Source: Bin55 sp965205965 (GTDB lineage Bacteria; Pseudomonadota; Gammaproteobacteria; Pseudomonadales; Azotimanducaceae). Taken from it: a DNA stretch of 64,000 nt. Under the pieces are notes generated by a model. That model searched no databases and was not told the origin of the DNA. It saw nothing but the letters and a program-made list of their open reading frames with translations. Below are positions 10,287 through 19,828 of this stretch, piece by piece (within the stretch, counting starts at the first letter, position 1; every line of letters begins with the position of its first letter). The position numbers and the translations under genes are program-made. Where the stretch lies: NCBI GenBank assembly GCA_965205965.1, contig CBDBHT010000007.1, positions 806,001-870,000 on the forward strand. The letters run 5' to 3'.

Positions 10287-10302
10287 CGGTTGCACCGGGC
10301 TT

Positions 10303-11814
10303 TTACGTTGGTGCCAGGCTGGCCCAGATCAAGCGGAAATCCTTCCAGTACGGGAAGGCGGACCCGAACGCCAGATGGATCCGCCGCGTGGACACCGTCA
10401 CGCGCACCGGGATCTGAAACAGGCACTTGCGCAGCGTCGATGGACGGCTCCGGCGCAGCATGGCGGATACCGGAAGGTTCTCGAGCCGGCGCTTCATCAT
10501 GCAATGAAGGGCATGGGCCAGTGCGCTCATCCGGAGCCGGAGTGCGTTGACGTTCCAGAGGCTGCTGGAGCATCGGTCCAGGAACAGATCGTTCTTCTGT
10601 TCCTTGATCCAGTTTTCGGCCTCACCCCGGTCGCAGTACATCTCTTCGTAGACCGTTGGCGCGTCGGGCTTCTGGAGCGAGGTGACGACGAAGCGACTGT
10701 TGTACCGGGCTTCGCCGACCGTCGCACATGGGTCTTCCGCGCCGGCCTCCGGTCCGCCGTCGGCCTTGCCGGCCGGTTCCCCGTCCGCGTTGCCGACCGG
10801 TTGTCCCGGCAGCCATTCGGCCTTGGCGATCACGCGGCGTTCGCGGCTCCAGCTGTCGCGCGTGCGATAGTCGAAACTCTGGTAGCCGCGGACCGCTTGC
10901 TGCGCATAGTCCGGATCCCGCTTCAACCGGTCCCGCAGATCGTCTATCAACGGCTAGACCCGGTCTTTCAGCCGATCATTGCGCGGCAGTCCCAGCACGT
11001 AATCCACGCCCCGCGCCTCGCACCACGTCATCAACTCGTCGCGGCAGTAGGCCCCGTCGGCGCGGATCAGGATCGGCACCTGCGGAAATCGCTTCCGCAG
11101 CCGGTCCACGAGCGGCGCGACCGTCTCCACCACGCCCGCCGCCACATCGCTGCTTGACGTGCGCAGTTCCGTCCGCACCGGCCAGCCGTTGCAGAACACC
11201 AGCCGCGGAAGGTAGCAGTATGCATGGTAGTACCCGTGATAGAACCGGTGCTCCTGCCGGCCGTGCAGTTCCACGTCCGTGGCATCGATGTCCAGCACCA
11301 GCCGCTTCGGCATCTGGCCCCGCTCGCCCCACACCAGGTACAGCTCCACGAGCAGCTCGTCGAGCGCATCGAAATCCACGGTGATCTGGCGCGCTTTCGC
11401 CGGGTCCCGCCCGTTCGCCGACAGCTCCATCCGGTTCAGCGTGCTTTTGCCGGCCAGCGGCTCGCAGTCCGAACGCGCACACTCCACACGCCCCATGGCC
11501 GTGGACAGGGCCCGGTCCCGCCGCAGCTCGTCGTGATCGTTCACATCTTCGTAGCCCAGCGCGAGACCCAAAATTCGCTGCCCCAGCAACGCCACTAGCG
11601 GATGCGCCACCTTGGACGGGTCCCGGTGGTCCGTGAAACATGCCGAGGCGCGCTCGAACAGCCGGACCTGCTCGGCCAGCATCATCAGCAGTGCCGAGCC
11701 CCCGTTGGAACTCAGCTCGCCTCCACTGCAGTCCACCTCCATCCGCGCCGGACGGACCCCTTTCGCCATCCGACGTACCAACCGGTCCGCGCCGCGCTTT
11801 TGCTTGCTCTTCAT
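10303..11814 (-). pseudogene. IS1380-like transposase with internal amber stop
   Basis: The DDE transposase starts MKSKQKRGADRLVRRMAKGVRP. D1 is in VLDIDATDVELHG, D2 in ILIRADGAYC, and the acidic motif is DRGEAENWIKEQK, the IS1380-type signature. A TAG at 10954-10956 (minus strand) follows RLKDR and breaks the frame between D2 and E. In copy 2 near 51.8 kb the same position reads on through GQPLMDDLRDRL, so the stop is a point lesion. The frame ends naturally at LAPT with TAA. The product would be about 503 residues without the stop. Confidence 0.85.
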
Positions 11815-11860
11815 CCCGTGCCCTCCTCCATCCGGCCCCATCGGCCGCGTTGCGCCCACC

Positions 11861-12080
11861 CTTCGGCCAGCGTGGCCGCATGTCCCGGACGCCCCTTCCA
11901 GAACACCCACCGGAACATGCACAGTACGACCACCAGCGTGTTCAGCACGCGCCGCCGCCGCTGCCAGAGCCGGACCAAAGCATCCTCCGGGGCCAAGACG
12001 GCTGCCGGCGACCTGCAGGACCCCAATCGATCCCGACCCTTCGGCGTGAACCAGCCCAGATGACTACACAGGGTGGATGC
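11861..12080 (-). mobile_element. Element B fragment
   Basis: The minus-strand frame reads TLCSHLGWFTPKGRDRLGSC joined to AAVLAPEDALVRLWQRRRRVLNTLVVVLCMFRWVFWKGRPG. This corresponds to residues ~45-65 and ~310-370 of the full transposase with the intervening DUF4338 part lost. It is bounded by element D on one side and element A fragment E1 on the other. Confidence 0.7.
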
Positions 12081-12459
12081 CAGCAATTCCCCGTATAGCC
12101 CCAACCCCGCTATAGGTATGGACTTTGCGCATTGGCTTTCGCAATAATAAGAGCGTAGGCTTATCGTTTGAGGATGGATGATAGGTTAATATAGAGTTAC
12201 CAGACAAACGAGGTATCCAAGGATGGGTGCGTTGAAGTTGCGCAAGGATGTGAGCAAACCCGGTTTGCTGCGGGTGGTTCGTGAAGTATTTGAGGCGGTC
12301 GTTGAGGAGGTATGCGGGCGGAAGTTTTCCACCAGCGACTGTCTGATGTCGGGTCTGGCGGTGTTTCTGGAGAAGCACGCCTCGCTGCTGCAGTTTGATT
12401 TAACGAGGCACCGGCACAAGGTGGTGGAAATGAATCTGCGTCGTCTGTACAGTCTGGCG
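12081..12459 (+). mobile_element. Element A fragment E1 (left end only)
   Basis: Begins with the 18-base end CAGCAATTCCCCGTATAG and includes the first ~80 codons of the 438-aa transposase, starting MGALKLRKDVSKPGLLRVVREVFEAVV at 12223. It stops at LYSLAQ, exactly where a second element A left end begins. Confidence 0.85.
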
Positions 12460-13181
12460 CAGCAATTCCCCGTATAACCCAAACTCTGCTATGAGTGTGG
12501 ACTTTGTGGATTGGCTTTCGCGATAATAAGAGCGTAGGCTTATCGTTTGAGGATGGATGATAGGTTAGTATAGGGTTTATCTGACAAGCGAAGTATCCAA
12601 GGATGGATACGTTGAAGTTGCGCAAGGACATAAGCAAGCCCGGACTGCTTCGGGTGGTTCGGAAGGTTTTCGATCCGGTGGTCGATCCGGTGTCCGGTCT
12701 TGCGCGGGTTCCCTGCGCCGTCCGTCTGGATCCGATCTCGCCGGTGCAGTATCGGCGGGCGTTTCAGCAGGTACTGCAACGCACCCAGCCAGCGCGGCAA
12801 GGTTCTGCGTCGGATGTCGGCGTGGCGCGGTCATTATCTGGTAGCCGTGGACGGCACCGGGGTCTTTTCCTCCCAGCGGGTCCACGGTCCGTGCTGTCTG
12901 CGACCCCAGCATCGCAACGGCTCGACCACGTACTCCCATCCAGTAATTTTCAGTGAGCGAATTTCTGGATACTGGCAGTATGTTCAAGAGATGGGTGAGC
13001 ATTTCTTTGATTGAACTAAATTTTTCAACTCCAGTTTGATTACGTGCCCTAATTTATATAGCCCGGAAAATGACAAAAGTTCGTGAAAACCATGGACCAA
13101 AAACAGCCGAAAGTCCTATTAAAACCAGCAGTTCACGATTCGTTGGAAATTACTGACTCACATCAGCAGTGGTGTGCGGTG
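12460..13181 (+). mobile_element. Element A fragment E2, diverged, with MITE inserted
   Basis: A second, more diverged left end (CAGCAATTCCCCGTATAA) and a transposase remnant at 12603 (MDTLKLRKDISKPGLLRVVRKVFDPVV) with internal deletions and frameshifts. It reads to CCACGTACTCCCATC at 12940, is split there by the MITE (12941-13155), and resumes as CAGCAGTGGTGTGCGG before joining element C. Confidence 0.75.
12941..13155. repeat. MITE family 1, copy 1 (215 bp)
   Basis: Terminal inverted repeats begin CAGTAATTTTCAGTGAGCGA and end GGAAATTACTG. It is flanked by a 9-bp duplication with one mismatch (ACTCCCATC / ACTCACATC) that exactly re-creates the element A sequence if removed. It is the reverse complement of the copy at 18688-18888, apart from a ~14-base indel and scattered changes. 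No transposase is encoded. Confidence 0.85.
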
Positions 13182-14330
13182 TGCTGGTGCAGGAGACGCT
13201 CAACGAGGTGCTGGAGAGTGAGATGACGGAGTTTCTGGGAGCGGGCAAGAGCGAGCGTGGACGCAGACGCGTCGGGGCTACCGTTCCGGATACTACCGGC
13301 GCGATCTGACGATGAAGGTGGGCGAGATTGAACTGAGAGTTCCACAGGAACGCAGCGGCCAGTTCAGCACGCGGGTGTTCGAAGCACTATCAGCGTTCGG
13401 AGAAGGCACTGGTGGCGGTGCTGTCGGAGATGTATGTGCAGGGGGGTCTCGACGCGTCGGGTGAGCCGACTGGCGGAGGATCTGTGCGGTCACGAGTTTT
13501 CGCCGGCGACGACCTCGGTCATGGTGTCGAAGCTGGACGCGTCCCTGAAGGCGTTTGCGGAACGTCGGCGAGAGGAGTCGTATCCGTATGTGTTGCTGGA
13601 TGCCCGGTATAAGAAGGTGCGTGAGGAGGGCTCGGTGCGTTCCCGGGCAGTGCAGATTGCCATCGGGATTGACGGCGAGGGTCGGCGTCAGGTGCTGGCG
13701 GTGGAAGTGGCGAACCGGGAAAGCGAGGGGTCGTGGACGGAATTCCTGTCGCATCTGAAGGAACGTGGCCTGCGGGGGGTCGAGTATGTGGTTTCGGACA
13801 GCCATGAGGGATTGAAGCATGCGATCTCGAAAGTGCTGCCGACCGCGCTGTGGCAACGGTGCTACGTCCATTTCCTGCGCAATGCCAGCAGGGACAGGCT
13901 GTCACGGAGTGCTGATCCCGCGTGTCTGGAGGGTCTGAAACGGTTGTGGGGCCATGAGCATGTCGGCGAGGCGCGTGGGCGCGTGAGGCACTGGGCTGTC
14001 TGGGTAGCCCGTTGGGGCAATGAGAAAGGGGTTGGCAAGGCCCCCCTGGTGGACTGGGTGGAGGATCATGTCGAGGAGGACGCTTACGGTGTATCGCCTG
14101 CCCCAGGGACCATCGCCCGCGGATGAAGTCCACGAACATGCTGGAGCGGTACAACGAGGAGACCCGCCGGCGAACGCGCGTCGTCAGGATCTTCCCCAAC
14201 GCGGAGTCCTGTCTACGTCTGATCCTGGCACTTGTGGCGGAGACCCATGAGCGGTGGCTGACGGGGCAGCGTTATCTATATGGCCAGATCGGGGTGGTTC
14301 GCGCCTCCGAACCGGAATCCGAGGCATGAC
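13182..14330 (+). pseudogene. IS256-like transposase remnant
   Basis: Mutator/IS256-type DDE transposase. The longest frame (13434-14126) reads SRLAEDLCGHEFSPATTSVMVSKLDASLKAF ... YPYVLLDARYKKVREEG ... VVSDSHEGLKHAI. The C-terminal part (MKSTNMLERYNEETRRRTRVVRIFPNAESCLRLI) is in another frame. The N-terminus is missing, and at least three frameshifts relative to the copies at 41.3 and 52.4 kb break it (near 13258, 13384 and 13970-14110). Confidence 0.85.
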
Positions 14331-14367
14331 AGGAGGCGGCATGAAACACCCGAAATCCTTTTGCCGA

Positions 14368-14399
14368 GCGGAGACCCGCCCGTACGGGCGGGTCTCCGC
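14368..14399. terminator. Perfect 32-base palindrome near the right end of element C
   Basis: Two 14-base arms (GCGGAGACCCGCCC) separated by GTAC. It lies just after the transposase stop and before the terminal repeat. There is no T-run after it, so it may be an end-binding or transcription-blocking hairpin rather than a classical terminator. Copies 2 and 3 have ATAT at the centre, a change that preserves the palindrome. Confidence 0.55.
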
Positions 14400-14434
14400 T
14401 CCCACTGAAAATTGCAGAAGATTCTTGACACAAC

Positions 14435-15274
14435 TGTTGCTGCAGCAACGGGCGGCGCGGCGGTACCATCGCACGCACGCACCACCCTATCGTTTGGTGG
14501 CCTAGCCGTCACCGTCCTCAACATCCATCCTGCCCCTCGGGACGAACCCCGCACACCCCGAAATCGGGCAGGAGAACATCATCCGCATTTTCGGAGCCCC
14601 GGTGGGCGGATGATCCGACGTAAATCTCCTAAATCAGTATGATCCCCTGAGCGGTGGATACCATCAAGTGGCTTAAAACAGTCGTAAAATAAGGGGGTCT
14701 GCAGACACTAATTATCAGGCAGGAATTCCGTCTCTGATGACGTACGTTAGACAACGAACTACGGCGGTCAAAGGTTTCGGGCACAAGGCTTCATAATCCT
14801 GCTTGAGATTGATCCCCATGAACCATTGGGAACAAGAACGATGTTTGATTGCGTTCAGTCTTAGACATCACGACTACCTCCTAAACCTACCACCGACTTG
14901 ACACCCACTATTACGTGGGAATCGCACTTCGCATCTTGTTCTCATTTTGCATCAGACACTAAATTAAGGAAACTTCCACGTTCGGACGTCCAATACGGTA
15001 GTGGGATATCTTTCACTTCGTGGAACCTAAAACCCTTTATTAGATTGTGTACTTAGTCAGAATCGACTGTTAGTTGTCACGTGCTCCTATTCGAACGGTC
15101 GCGCTGGAGGATATGACGAATTTACTGATGGAGTGAAGTTCTATATTGCACGTGAGATCTTCTCGGCGAGAGCATATTGCAAACAACTAAACAGATTTCT
15201 ATGATGTCGGGGTGAATCGAGATCTGGGAATCGGCTCAAGCCGTTAACTCATTACAAACGGATAGGATTGCGCC
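14435..15274. other. No recognisable gene; IS debris then AT-rich sequence
   Basis: 14435-14600 is GC-rich and looks like another IS terminus I cannot assign. 14640-15270 is AT-richer with stops in all frames. It may hold the promoter of the methyltransferase fragment that follows. Confidence 0.4.
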
Positions 15275-15532
15275 GTGCCGCTAACGCTAACCGCTGATGA
15301 AGTACTAACGCGAGGAAATATAAGCATTCGTTGCAATAAAAATACGACGCAATGCACGGATGGTAAAGTACAACGCAAGCCAGAATTTCAACTGAATACG
15401 TTTGCAGACCTGTTTTGCGGAGTTGGTGGATTTCACCTCGCCGCAGGTAATCTAGGACTTAAATGTGTTTTTGCATCGGATATCGATACCTCAGCACAAG
15501 ATTGCTATGAAGAAAATTTCAGGCTCCGACCC
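15275..15532 (+). pseudogene. DNA (cytosine-5) methyltransferase, N-terminal fragment
   Basis: The frame from a GTG contains NTFADLFCGVGGFHLAAGNLG, motif I (SAM binding) of C5-DNA methyltransferases, followed by CVFASDIDTSAQDCYEENF, motif II. Only ~86 residues survive. The catalytic PCQ motif IV and the target-recognition domain are absent because element A (15533-17211) begins here. There is no duplication at the two ends of that element and no methyltransferase sequence on its right side, so the remainder was deleted. This is probably a dead restriction-modification locus. Confidence 0.85.
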
Positions 15533-17211
15533 CAGCAATTCCCCGTATAGCCCCAACCCCGCTATAGGTATGGGCTTTGCGCATTGGCTTTCGCGATAAT
15601 AAGAGCGTAGGCTTATCGTTTGAGGGCGGATGATAGGTTAATATAGAGTTACCAGACAAACGAGGTATCCAAGGATGGGTGCGTTGAAGTTGCGCAAGGA
15701 TGTGAGCAAGCCCGGATTGCTGCGGGTGGTTCGTGAAGTATTTGAGGGGGTCGTTGAGAAGGTTTGCGGGCGGAAGTTTTCCACCGGCGACTGTCTGATG
15801 TCGGGTCTGGCGGTGTTTCTGGAGAAGCACGCTTCGCTGCTGCAGTTTGATTTAACGAGGCAGCGGCACTCGGTGGTGGAGATGAATCTGCGTCGTCTGT
15901 ACGGTCTGGCGCAGGTTCCCTGCGACACGACCCTGCGCCGTCGCCTGGATCCGATCTCGCCGGTGCGGTATCGGCGGGCGTTTCAGCAGGTTCTGCAACG
16001 CGCCCAGCGCGGCAAGGTACTGCAGCGGATGTCGGCGTGGCGCGGTCATTATCTGGTAGCCGTGGATGGTACCGGCACCTTTTCCTCCCAGCGGGTTCAC
16101 GGTCCGTGCTGTCTGCGGGCCCGGCACCGCAACGGTTCGACCACGTACTCCCATCAGCAGTTGTGTGCGGTGATGGTGCATCCGGATCAGCGGCAGGTGC
16201 TGCCGATGGCGATAGAAGCGGTTTGCAACGGGGATGGCTCGACGAAGAACGACTGCGAGCGGGGTGCCTGGGCCCGGCTAGTTCCGGTCCTGGCTTCGCT
16301 TTATCGGCGCATGAAGCTGATCGTGATTGCCGATGGGCTGTTCTCGCAGGGTCCCCAGATCCGGCTGCTGCAGGAGCATGGACTGCGCTTTCTGCTGGTG
16401 GCTCGGGCGGGCGACCATCCGCATCTGCAGGCTCAGCTGGATCGTTCCGATGCGCCCTGGTTTGCGGATCCCTCGCCCGAAGGGCAGGAGCGGGATCGCC
16501 AGCTGCGCGTGGTGCCGGAGGTGGAACTGAATGCTGCGAACCCCGACCTGAAGGTCCAGGTGCTGCAGAGTTCGGAGCGGCGTGGCTCCGGCGAGGATGC
16601 GCGGCGGGCGTTCACCTGGGTCACCGATCTGCCGCTCAATCCGCATAACGCCAGCGAACTGGCTCGCGCGGCTCGCAGTCGCTGGAAGATCGAGAACGAG
16701 ACCTTCAACACGCTGAAGAACGTCCAGTACCTGGAACACAACTTCGGACACGGAACCCAGCACCTGTCGGATACTTTCGCTGCGCTGATGCTGCTGGCGT
16801 TCCTGATCGACCAGCTGCTGGAAATGGCCTGCCCCGTCATGAAGCAAATCTTCGCCAAGTGCTATACCCGAACCGCAACGTGGGAACGTCTGCGCAGCAG
16901 TTTCTGTGCGGTAACCTTCCGCAACTGGCAGGAACTGTACGGCCACGCCCTCGGGATCTACACCGCGTACCTCGCCTACGATACGTCCTGACGGCCGACC
17001 GCCTCTCCAGCTGCTCGATGAAGAAGATCGGGATGTCCCGCCCGAGACCCCATGCCGCCCTGACGGTCAAGAGACCTGCATATCGATGCCCGGAACTCGT
17101 TCCAACGCACGACGACATGCCGTGCAAACCGTCTGAAAACGTCGGTTCCCCGTACCGAAACATGAAAAGACCGACATCAAGCCCAAAATGAAACTATACG
17201 GGGAATTGCTG
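15533..17211 (+). mobile_element. Element A copy 1 (complete ends)
   Basis: 1.68-kb insertion sequence with 18-base inverted ends CAGCAATTCCCCGTATAG. The left end cuts the methyltransferase gene and the right end cuts an ISNCY-like transposase. The flanking decamers differ (GCTCCGACCC versus CCCATGCTGC), so adjacent DNA was lost or recombined after insertion. Confidence 0.92.
15675..16991 (+). CDS. Transposase of element A (IS4-superfamily DDE)
   Basis: 438 residues, intact. Candidate catalytic residues are D in LVAVDGTGTFSS, D in LIVIADGLFSQGPQ, and E in ARSRWKIENETFNTLKN, followed by a conserved LEHNFGHGTQHLSDTFA segment. The type is the IS4-superfamily DDE fold; I cannot name the IS family without a search. 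Start ATG at 15675 gives MGALKLRKDVSKPG, identical in all copies. The four full copies in this window differ by only a few residues, pointing to recent spread. Confidence 0.88.
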   Translation: MGALKLRKDVSKPGLLRVVREVFEGVVEKVCGRKFSTGDCLMSGLAVFLEKHASLLQFDLTRQRHSVVEMNLRRLYGLAQVPCDTTLRRRLDPISPVRYRRAFQQVLQRAQRGKVLQRMSAWRGHYLVAVDGTGTFSSQRVHGPCCLRARHRNGSTTYSHQQLCAVMVHPDQRQVLPMAIEAVCNGDGSTKNDCERGAWARLVPVLASLYRRMKLIVIADGLFSQGPQIRLLQEHGLRFLLVARAGDHPHLQAQLDRSDAPWFADPSPEGQERDRQLRVVPEVELNAANPDLKVQVLQSSERRGSGEDARRAFTWVTDLPLNPHNASELARAARSRWKIENETFNTLKNVQYLEHNFGHGTQHLSDTFAALMLLAFLIDQLLEMACPVMKQIFAKCYTRTATWERLRSSFCAVTFRNWQELYGHALGIYTAYLAYDTS

Positions 17212-17703
17212 CCCATGCTGCAGCATCTTCCGTACCACCTGGTGATGGTTCACCAACTCCCCCAGACGGTCGTAGTCGCAATCCAAACCCTGCTTGAGCA
17301 CCGCCATCACCAGAACCCGCCAGAGCGTCATCCCCGGCCGACCGTTCTCCGGATCCCGATCCGCTGTCACATGGCAACCCAGTAACCCTTCCCATTCCTC
17401 CCGACACGACACGTACAGATGCTGCAATCCCAACAGCAATGCCGGAATGTCATCCCGTGATTTCACATTAATCTTGATCTCACCGATCGGCGTCTCATCC
17501 AACCGCAAGGCGTGCTCGAAACGTCTCATGATCGCTGCTCTCCCAACGAAGATCCGCACAGACCCCCCCCCTAAAACCCCTAAAAAAGCCCATTTCAACG
17601 CCTCCAACGGCAATCTTCACCCGTAGCATTTTAGCTCAAAATACCCTCCCATGCAGCAATCATCAACACTTTGATACAATCGTCAGGGTTTTCGCACAGA
17701 CAC
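17212..17703 (-). mobile_element. Element E fragment 1: ISNCY-like transposase N-terminus
   Basis: The minus-strand frame starting MRRFEHALRLDETPIGEIKINVKSRDDIPALLLGLQHLYV and continuing GRPGMTLWRVLVMAVLKQGLDCDYDRLGELVNHH resembles ISNCY-family transposase N-termini. It is cut after ~110 residues by element A. The outer end (AAAACCCTGACGAT in the minus direction) recurs near 54480 and 56725. Confidence 0.75.
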
Positions 17704-17727
17704 TATCTAACTAAAGGGAGTTATATA

Positions 17728-18049
17728 TTGGGCTACCCAAAAGCTCAAAGCAGATTTGAGTGGTGGCTGGACAACTTCCCAAGACCATACGAGTGAAAGG
17801 CGTTTCATTCGATGTTACTGGCGGAGGAGATGGCAAAATCTACGTGAGTAGGAACAATCAACCTACTGAGGGATACTTGGAAAAAATGGTGATGATAGTT
17901 ACGGGATCAGTTTCATCGCCAGAAAGTTATTCAAGAGGCTGGATACCGCCATCTACCATATTGCATACCGGCACACCATTGACGATTACAAGGAGCCCTT
18001 GAATCGCAAGAGCATACAGTGGCCCGATGGAGCGCAAAAACCAAGCTGA
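17728..18049 (+). pseudogene. Decayed small gene (frameshifted)
   Basis: Preceded by a good ribosome site (AAAGGGAG), a TTG start gives GYPKAQSRFEWWLDNFPR. The sense-looking frame then shifts to TIRVKGVSFDVTGGGDGKIYVSRNNQPTEGYLEK, and again to ARKLFKRLDTAIYHIAYRHTIDDYKEPLNRKSIQWPDG before a TGA at 18047. Joined across two frameshifts this is a plausible ~105-residue protein overlapping the next gene. I do not recognise the family; it might have been linked to the dead methyltransferase. Confidence 0.4.
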
Positions 18050-18693
18050 TACCAAACCGTACCGACAGTGCCCTAAAGTTGACTCTATGGCAGATAGAGA
18101 TCAAACTTGAAGAAGCTAGAGCACTTGCTTCAAAGGTGCATGAAGCCGATTCCTCGCTCAGCAAAACTAAGGTTTACAAAATCGAAACTGGTCTCAAAAT
18201 GCATAGATCTATTGAACTCCTGTACAAGATACTGCTGGGAATCCGTGTGAAAAACACGGAGTGGTCGTTCTATGGAGAAAACAAGACGCACTTCTTGACG
18301 CTGTTACATGACAAGTTGGAAACGCAGAAACCTGACGTCACGGACCGGCTAGGCCAAATTTTCCAGAAAACTGCCATGGTCAACGGTGATCCCAAATTCG
18401 GGAAATTTGCTCTTCCGCAAATTATCCCACTTTATTTGAAATCTAGAGATGTAACCGGGATGTCGGTCACATTTTACCAAAGCGAAGAAATAACTGTTCC
18501 ATTGGCTACGAGTCTGAGGAGGCATCTTGTACAGATAGACGCGAACTCCACTTACAACCAATCCTATCTAGGTGACGCCGTCCAGAAGATTTCCGAAGCG
18601 TATTTGAAGTATATAGCTGATGCCGAGCCGTTCCTTGTCTTCGTGGGAACTGCCATAAAGGAAATTGTTATGCCATCTATTAGACACCAGTAA
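18019..18693 (+). CDS. Hypothetical protein, 3' end replaced by MITE
   Basis: A 224-residue frame from a GTG. Residues ~20-75 (LTLWQIEIKLEEARALASKV ... SLSKTKVYKIETGLKMHRSIELLYKILLG) have the spacing of an XRE-like helix-turn-helix, which is only a suggestion. The stop codon lies in the terminal repeat of the MITE that starts at 18688, so the native C-terminus was removed. An open frame after the MITE (IVIHPRDRCRVERNASYSIDTEELERLVDEH, to 19051) probably is that C-terminus. Neighbouring the truncated methyltransferase, it could be part of a restriction-modification or toxin-type pair; no direct evidence. Confidence 0.5.
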   Translation: MARWSAKTKLIPNRTDSALKLTLWQIEIKLEEARALASKVHEADSSLSKTKVYKIETGLKMHRSIELLYKILLGIRVKNTEWSFYGENKTHFLTLLHDKLETQKPDVTDRLGQIFQKTAMVNGDPKFGKFALPQIIPLYLKSRDVTGMSVTFYQSEEITVPLATSLRRHLVQIDANSTYNQSYLGDAVQKISEAYLKYIADAEPFLVFVGTAIKEIVMPSIRHQ

Positions 18694-18888
18694 TTTCCAG
18701 CGAGTTGTGAACTGCTGGTTTTAATAGGGCTTTCGGTGGTTTTCGCGAACTTTTGTCACTTTCCGGGTTGTATAAATTGGGGCATGTCATCAAACTGGAG
18801 TTGAAAAATTGAGTTAAATCAAAGAAATGTTCACCCATCTCTTGAACACACTGCCAGTATCCAGACATTTGCTCACTGGAAACTACTG
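18688..18888. repeat. MITE family 1, copy 2 (201 bp)
   Basis: Ends CAGTAATTTCCAGCGAG and CTCACTGGAAACTACTG. The interior matches the reverse complement of the 12941-13155 copy along its whole length. No clear target duplication (TTAGACAC versus GATAGTAAT). It contributes the stop codon of the upstream frame, and an ATG inside it (18827) reads out into the flanking DNA. Confidence 0.85.
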
Positions 18889-19051
18889 GATAGTAATACA
18901 CCCACGGGACCGGTGTAGGGTAGAAAGGAACGCTTCCTATTCTATTGATACTGAAGAATTAGAACGATTGGTTGACGAGCATGACAAAGCTGTACTACAT
19001 TACATTGGAATGGATTGGCTTAAAAGCAAGAACACCACCTACTTTCTGTGA
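18889..19051 (+). pseudogene. Probable C-terminal remnant of the gene split by the MITE
   Basis: An open frame ending ...DTEELERLVDEHDKAVLHYIGMDWLKSKNTTYFL with TGA at 19051. It has no start of its own outside the MITE. Composition is protein-like and it lies on the same strand directly after the interrupted gene. Confidence 0.45.
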
Positions 19052-19168
19052 AATGTCCTTATGCGACAACCTCAGTTGACATCAAAAATGTGATGCAATG
19101 TTCATTGCCTCCAGTGTCCATTCGACTTCTTTTTACACAAACGGCTCAGCAATAGTTGAATGTAGAAC

Positions 19169-19828
19169 ATGAGAGAATATGAACTCCATGGGGTTGGGAT
19201 GACTTCGTTACGTACTCGGAGACGATTGATCAACCGACTGCGGCGGAGCGGTATTCAAGACGAGAGGGTATTGGATGCTATAGAGAAGGTGCCTAGACAT
19301 TTATTCATTGACGAAGCAATTTCCTCGCGGGCATATGATGACACCGCGTTGCCCATCGGACACCGACAAACGATCTCTCAGCCGTACGTAGTTGCTCGAA
19401 TGGCCGAAGCCGTTGCATCAATAGGTGCGCAACGAATTCTTGAAATCGGTACAGGGTCAGGGTACCAAGCTGCGGTACTAGCCGTGTTCATCCCAGAAGT
19501 ATTCTCGGTCGAGCGCATACAAGCTCTATTTGATCGGTCTCGCAAGCTGTTAAAGTCGTTGGGTATTAACAATGTTTATCAACGTCATGGTGATGGTACT
19601 CAGGGCTGGAGAACGCATGCACCGTACGATGCAATCGTTGTTACAGCAGCAACTTCTGTTTTGCCAGAGGCCTTAGTCGCGCAGACTAAAGATGGCGGAC
19701 GATTGATTATTCCGATAGGGGGACCGACGGTACAAGAATTAGTCATGTACGACAAAACGGGCTTAACGACAAATCGGACCGTACTTGATGGAGTGAGGTT
19801 TGTGCCTTTAGTCGAAGGTACTGTGTGA
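19169..19828 (+). CDS. pcm: Protein-L-isoaspartate O-methyltransferase
   Basis: SAM-dependent repair of isoaspartyl residues in aged proteins. Motif I is RILEIGTGSGYQAAVLA; pre-motif VPRHLFIDEAISSRAYDDTALPIGHRQTISQPYVVARM and post-motif PYDAIVVTAATSVLPEALVAQTKDGGRLIIPIG match the family. 219 residues, normal length. The first ATG (19169) is used; an ATG at residue 11 (MTSLRTRRRLI) is an alternative start nearer the usual N-terminus. It overlaps the next gene. In many gammaproteobacteria surE precedes pcm; here an IS region does. Confidence 0.95.
   Translation: MREYELHGVGMTSLRTRRRLINRLRRSGIQDERVLDAIEKVPRHLFIDEAISSRAYDDTALPIGHRQTISQPYVVARMAEAVASIGAQRILEIGTGSGYQAAVLAVFIPEVFSVERIQALFDRSRKLLKSLGINNVYQRHGDGTQGWRTHAPYDAIVVTAATSVLPEALVAQTKDGGRLIIPIGGPTVQELVMYDKTGLTTNRTVLDGVRFVPLVEGTV

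Larger units (their letters stand above)
8928..11860 (-). mobile_element. Element D copy 1: IS1380-like element, interrupted and truncated
   Basis: The transposase (10303-11814, minus) is followed by a non-coding tail that runs to about 8928, where the sequence GCCCGGATTTCTCATAA resembles the outer end of IS1380-type elements. The tail is split by element B copy I (9154-10286), which is bounded by a perfect 10-bp duplication. On the transposase 5' side, past about 11860, the sequence switches to a fragment of element B, so that end has been lost. Confidence 0.75.
13182..14434 (+). mobile_element. Element C copy 1: IS256-like, 5' truncated
   Basis: Begins inside the transposase (GTGCAGGAGACGCTCAACGAG) against element A sequence and runs to the right terminal repeat ending TTGACACAAC. 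It carries the GC-rich palindrome at 14368-14399 present in all three copies. Confidence 0.85.

Noticed and set aside
10303..12104. Many long high-GC frames opposite IS genes (e.g. 10228-11157, 11602-12098)
   Set aside because: Shadow frames of GC-rich transposase genes; Arg/Pro/Ala-rich with no domain content.
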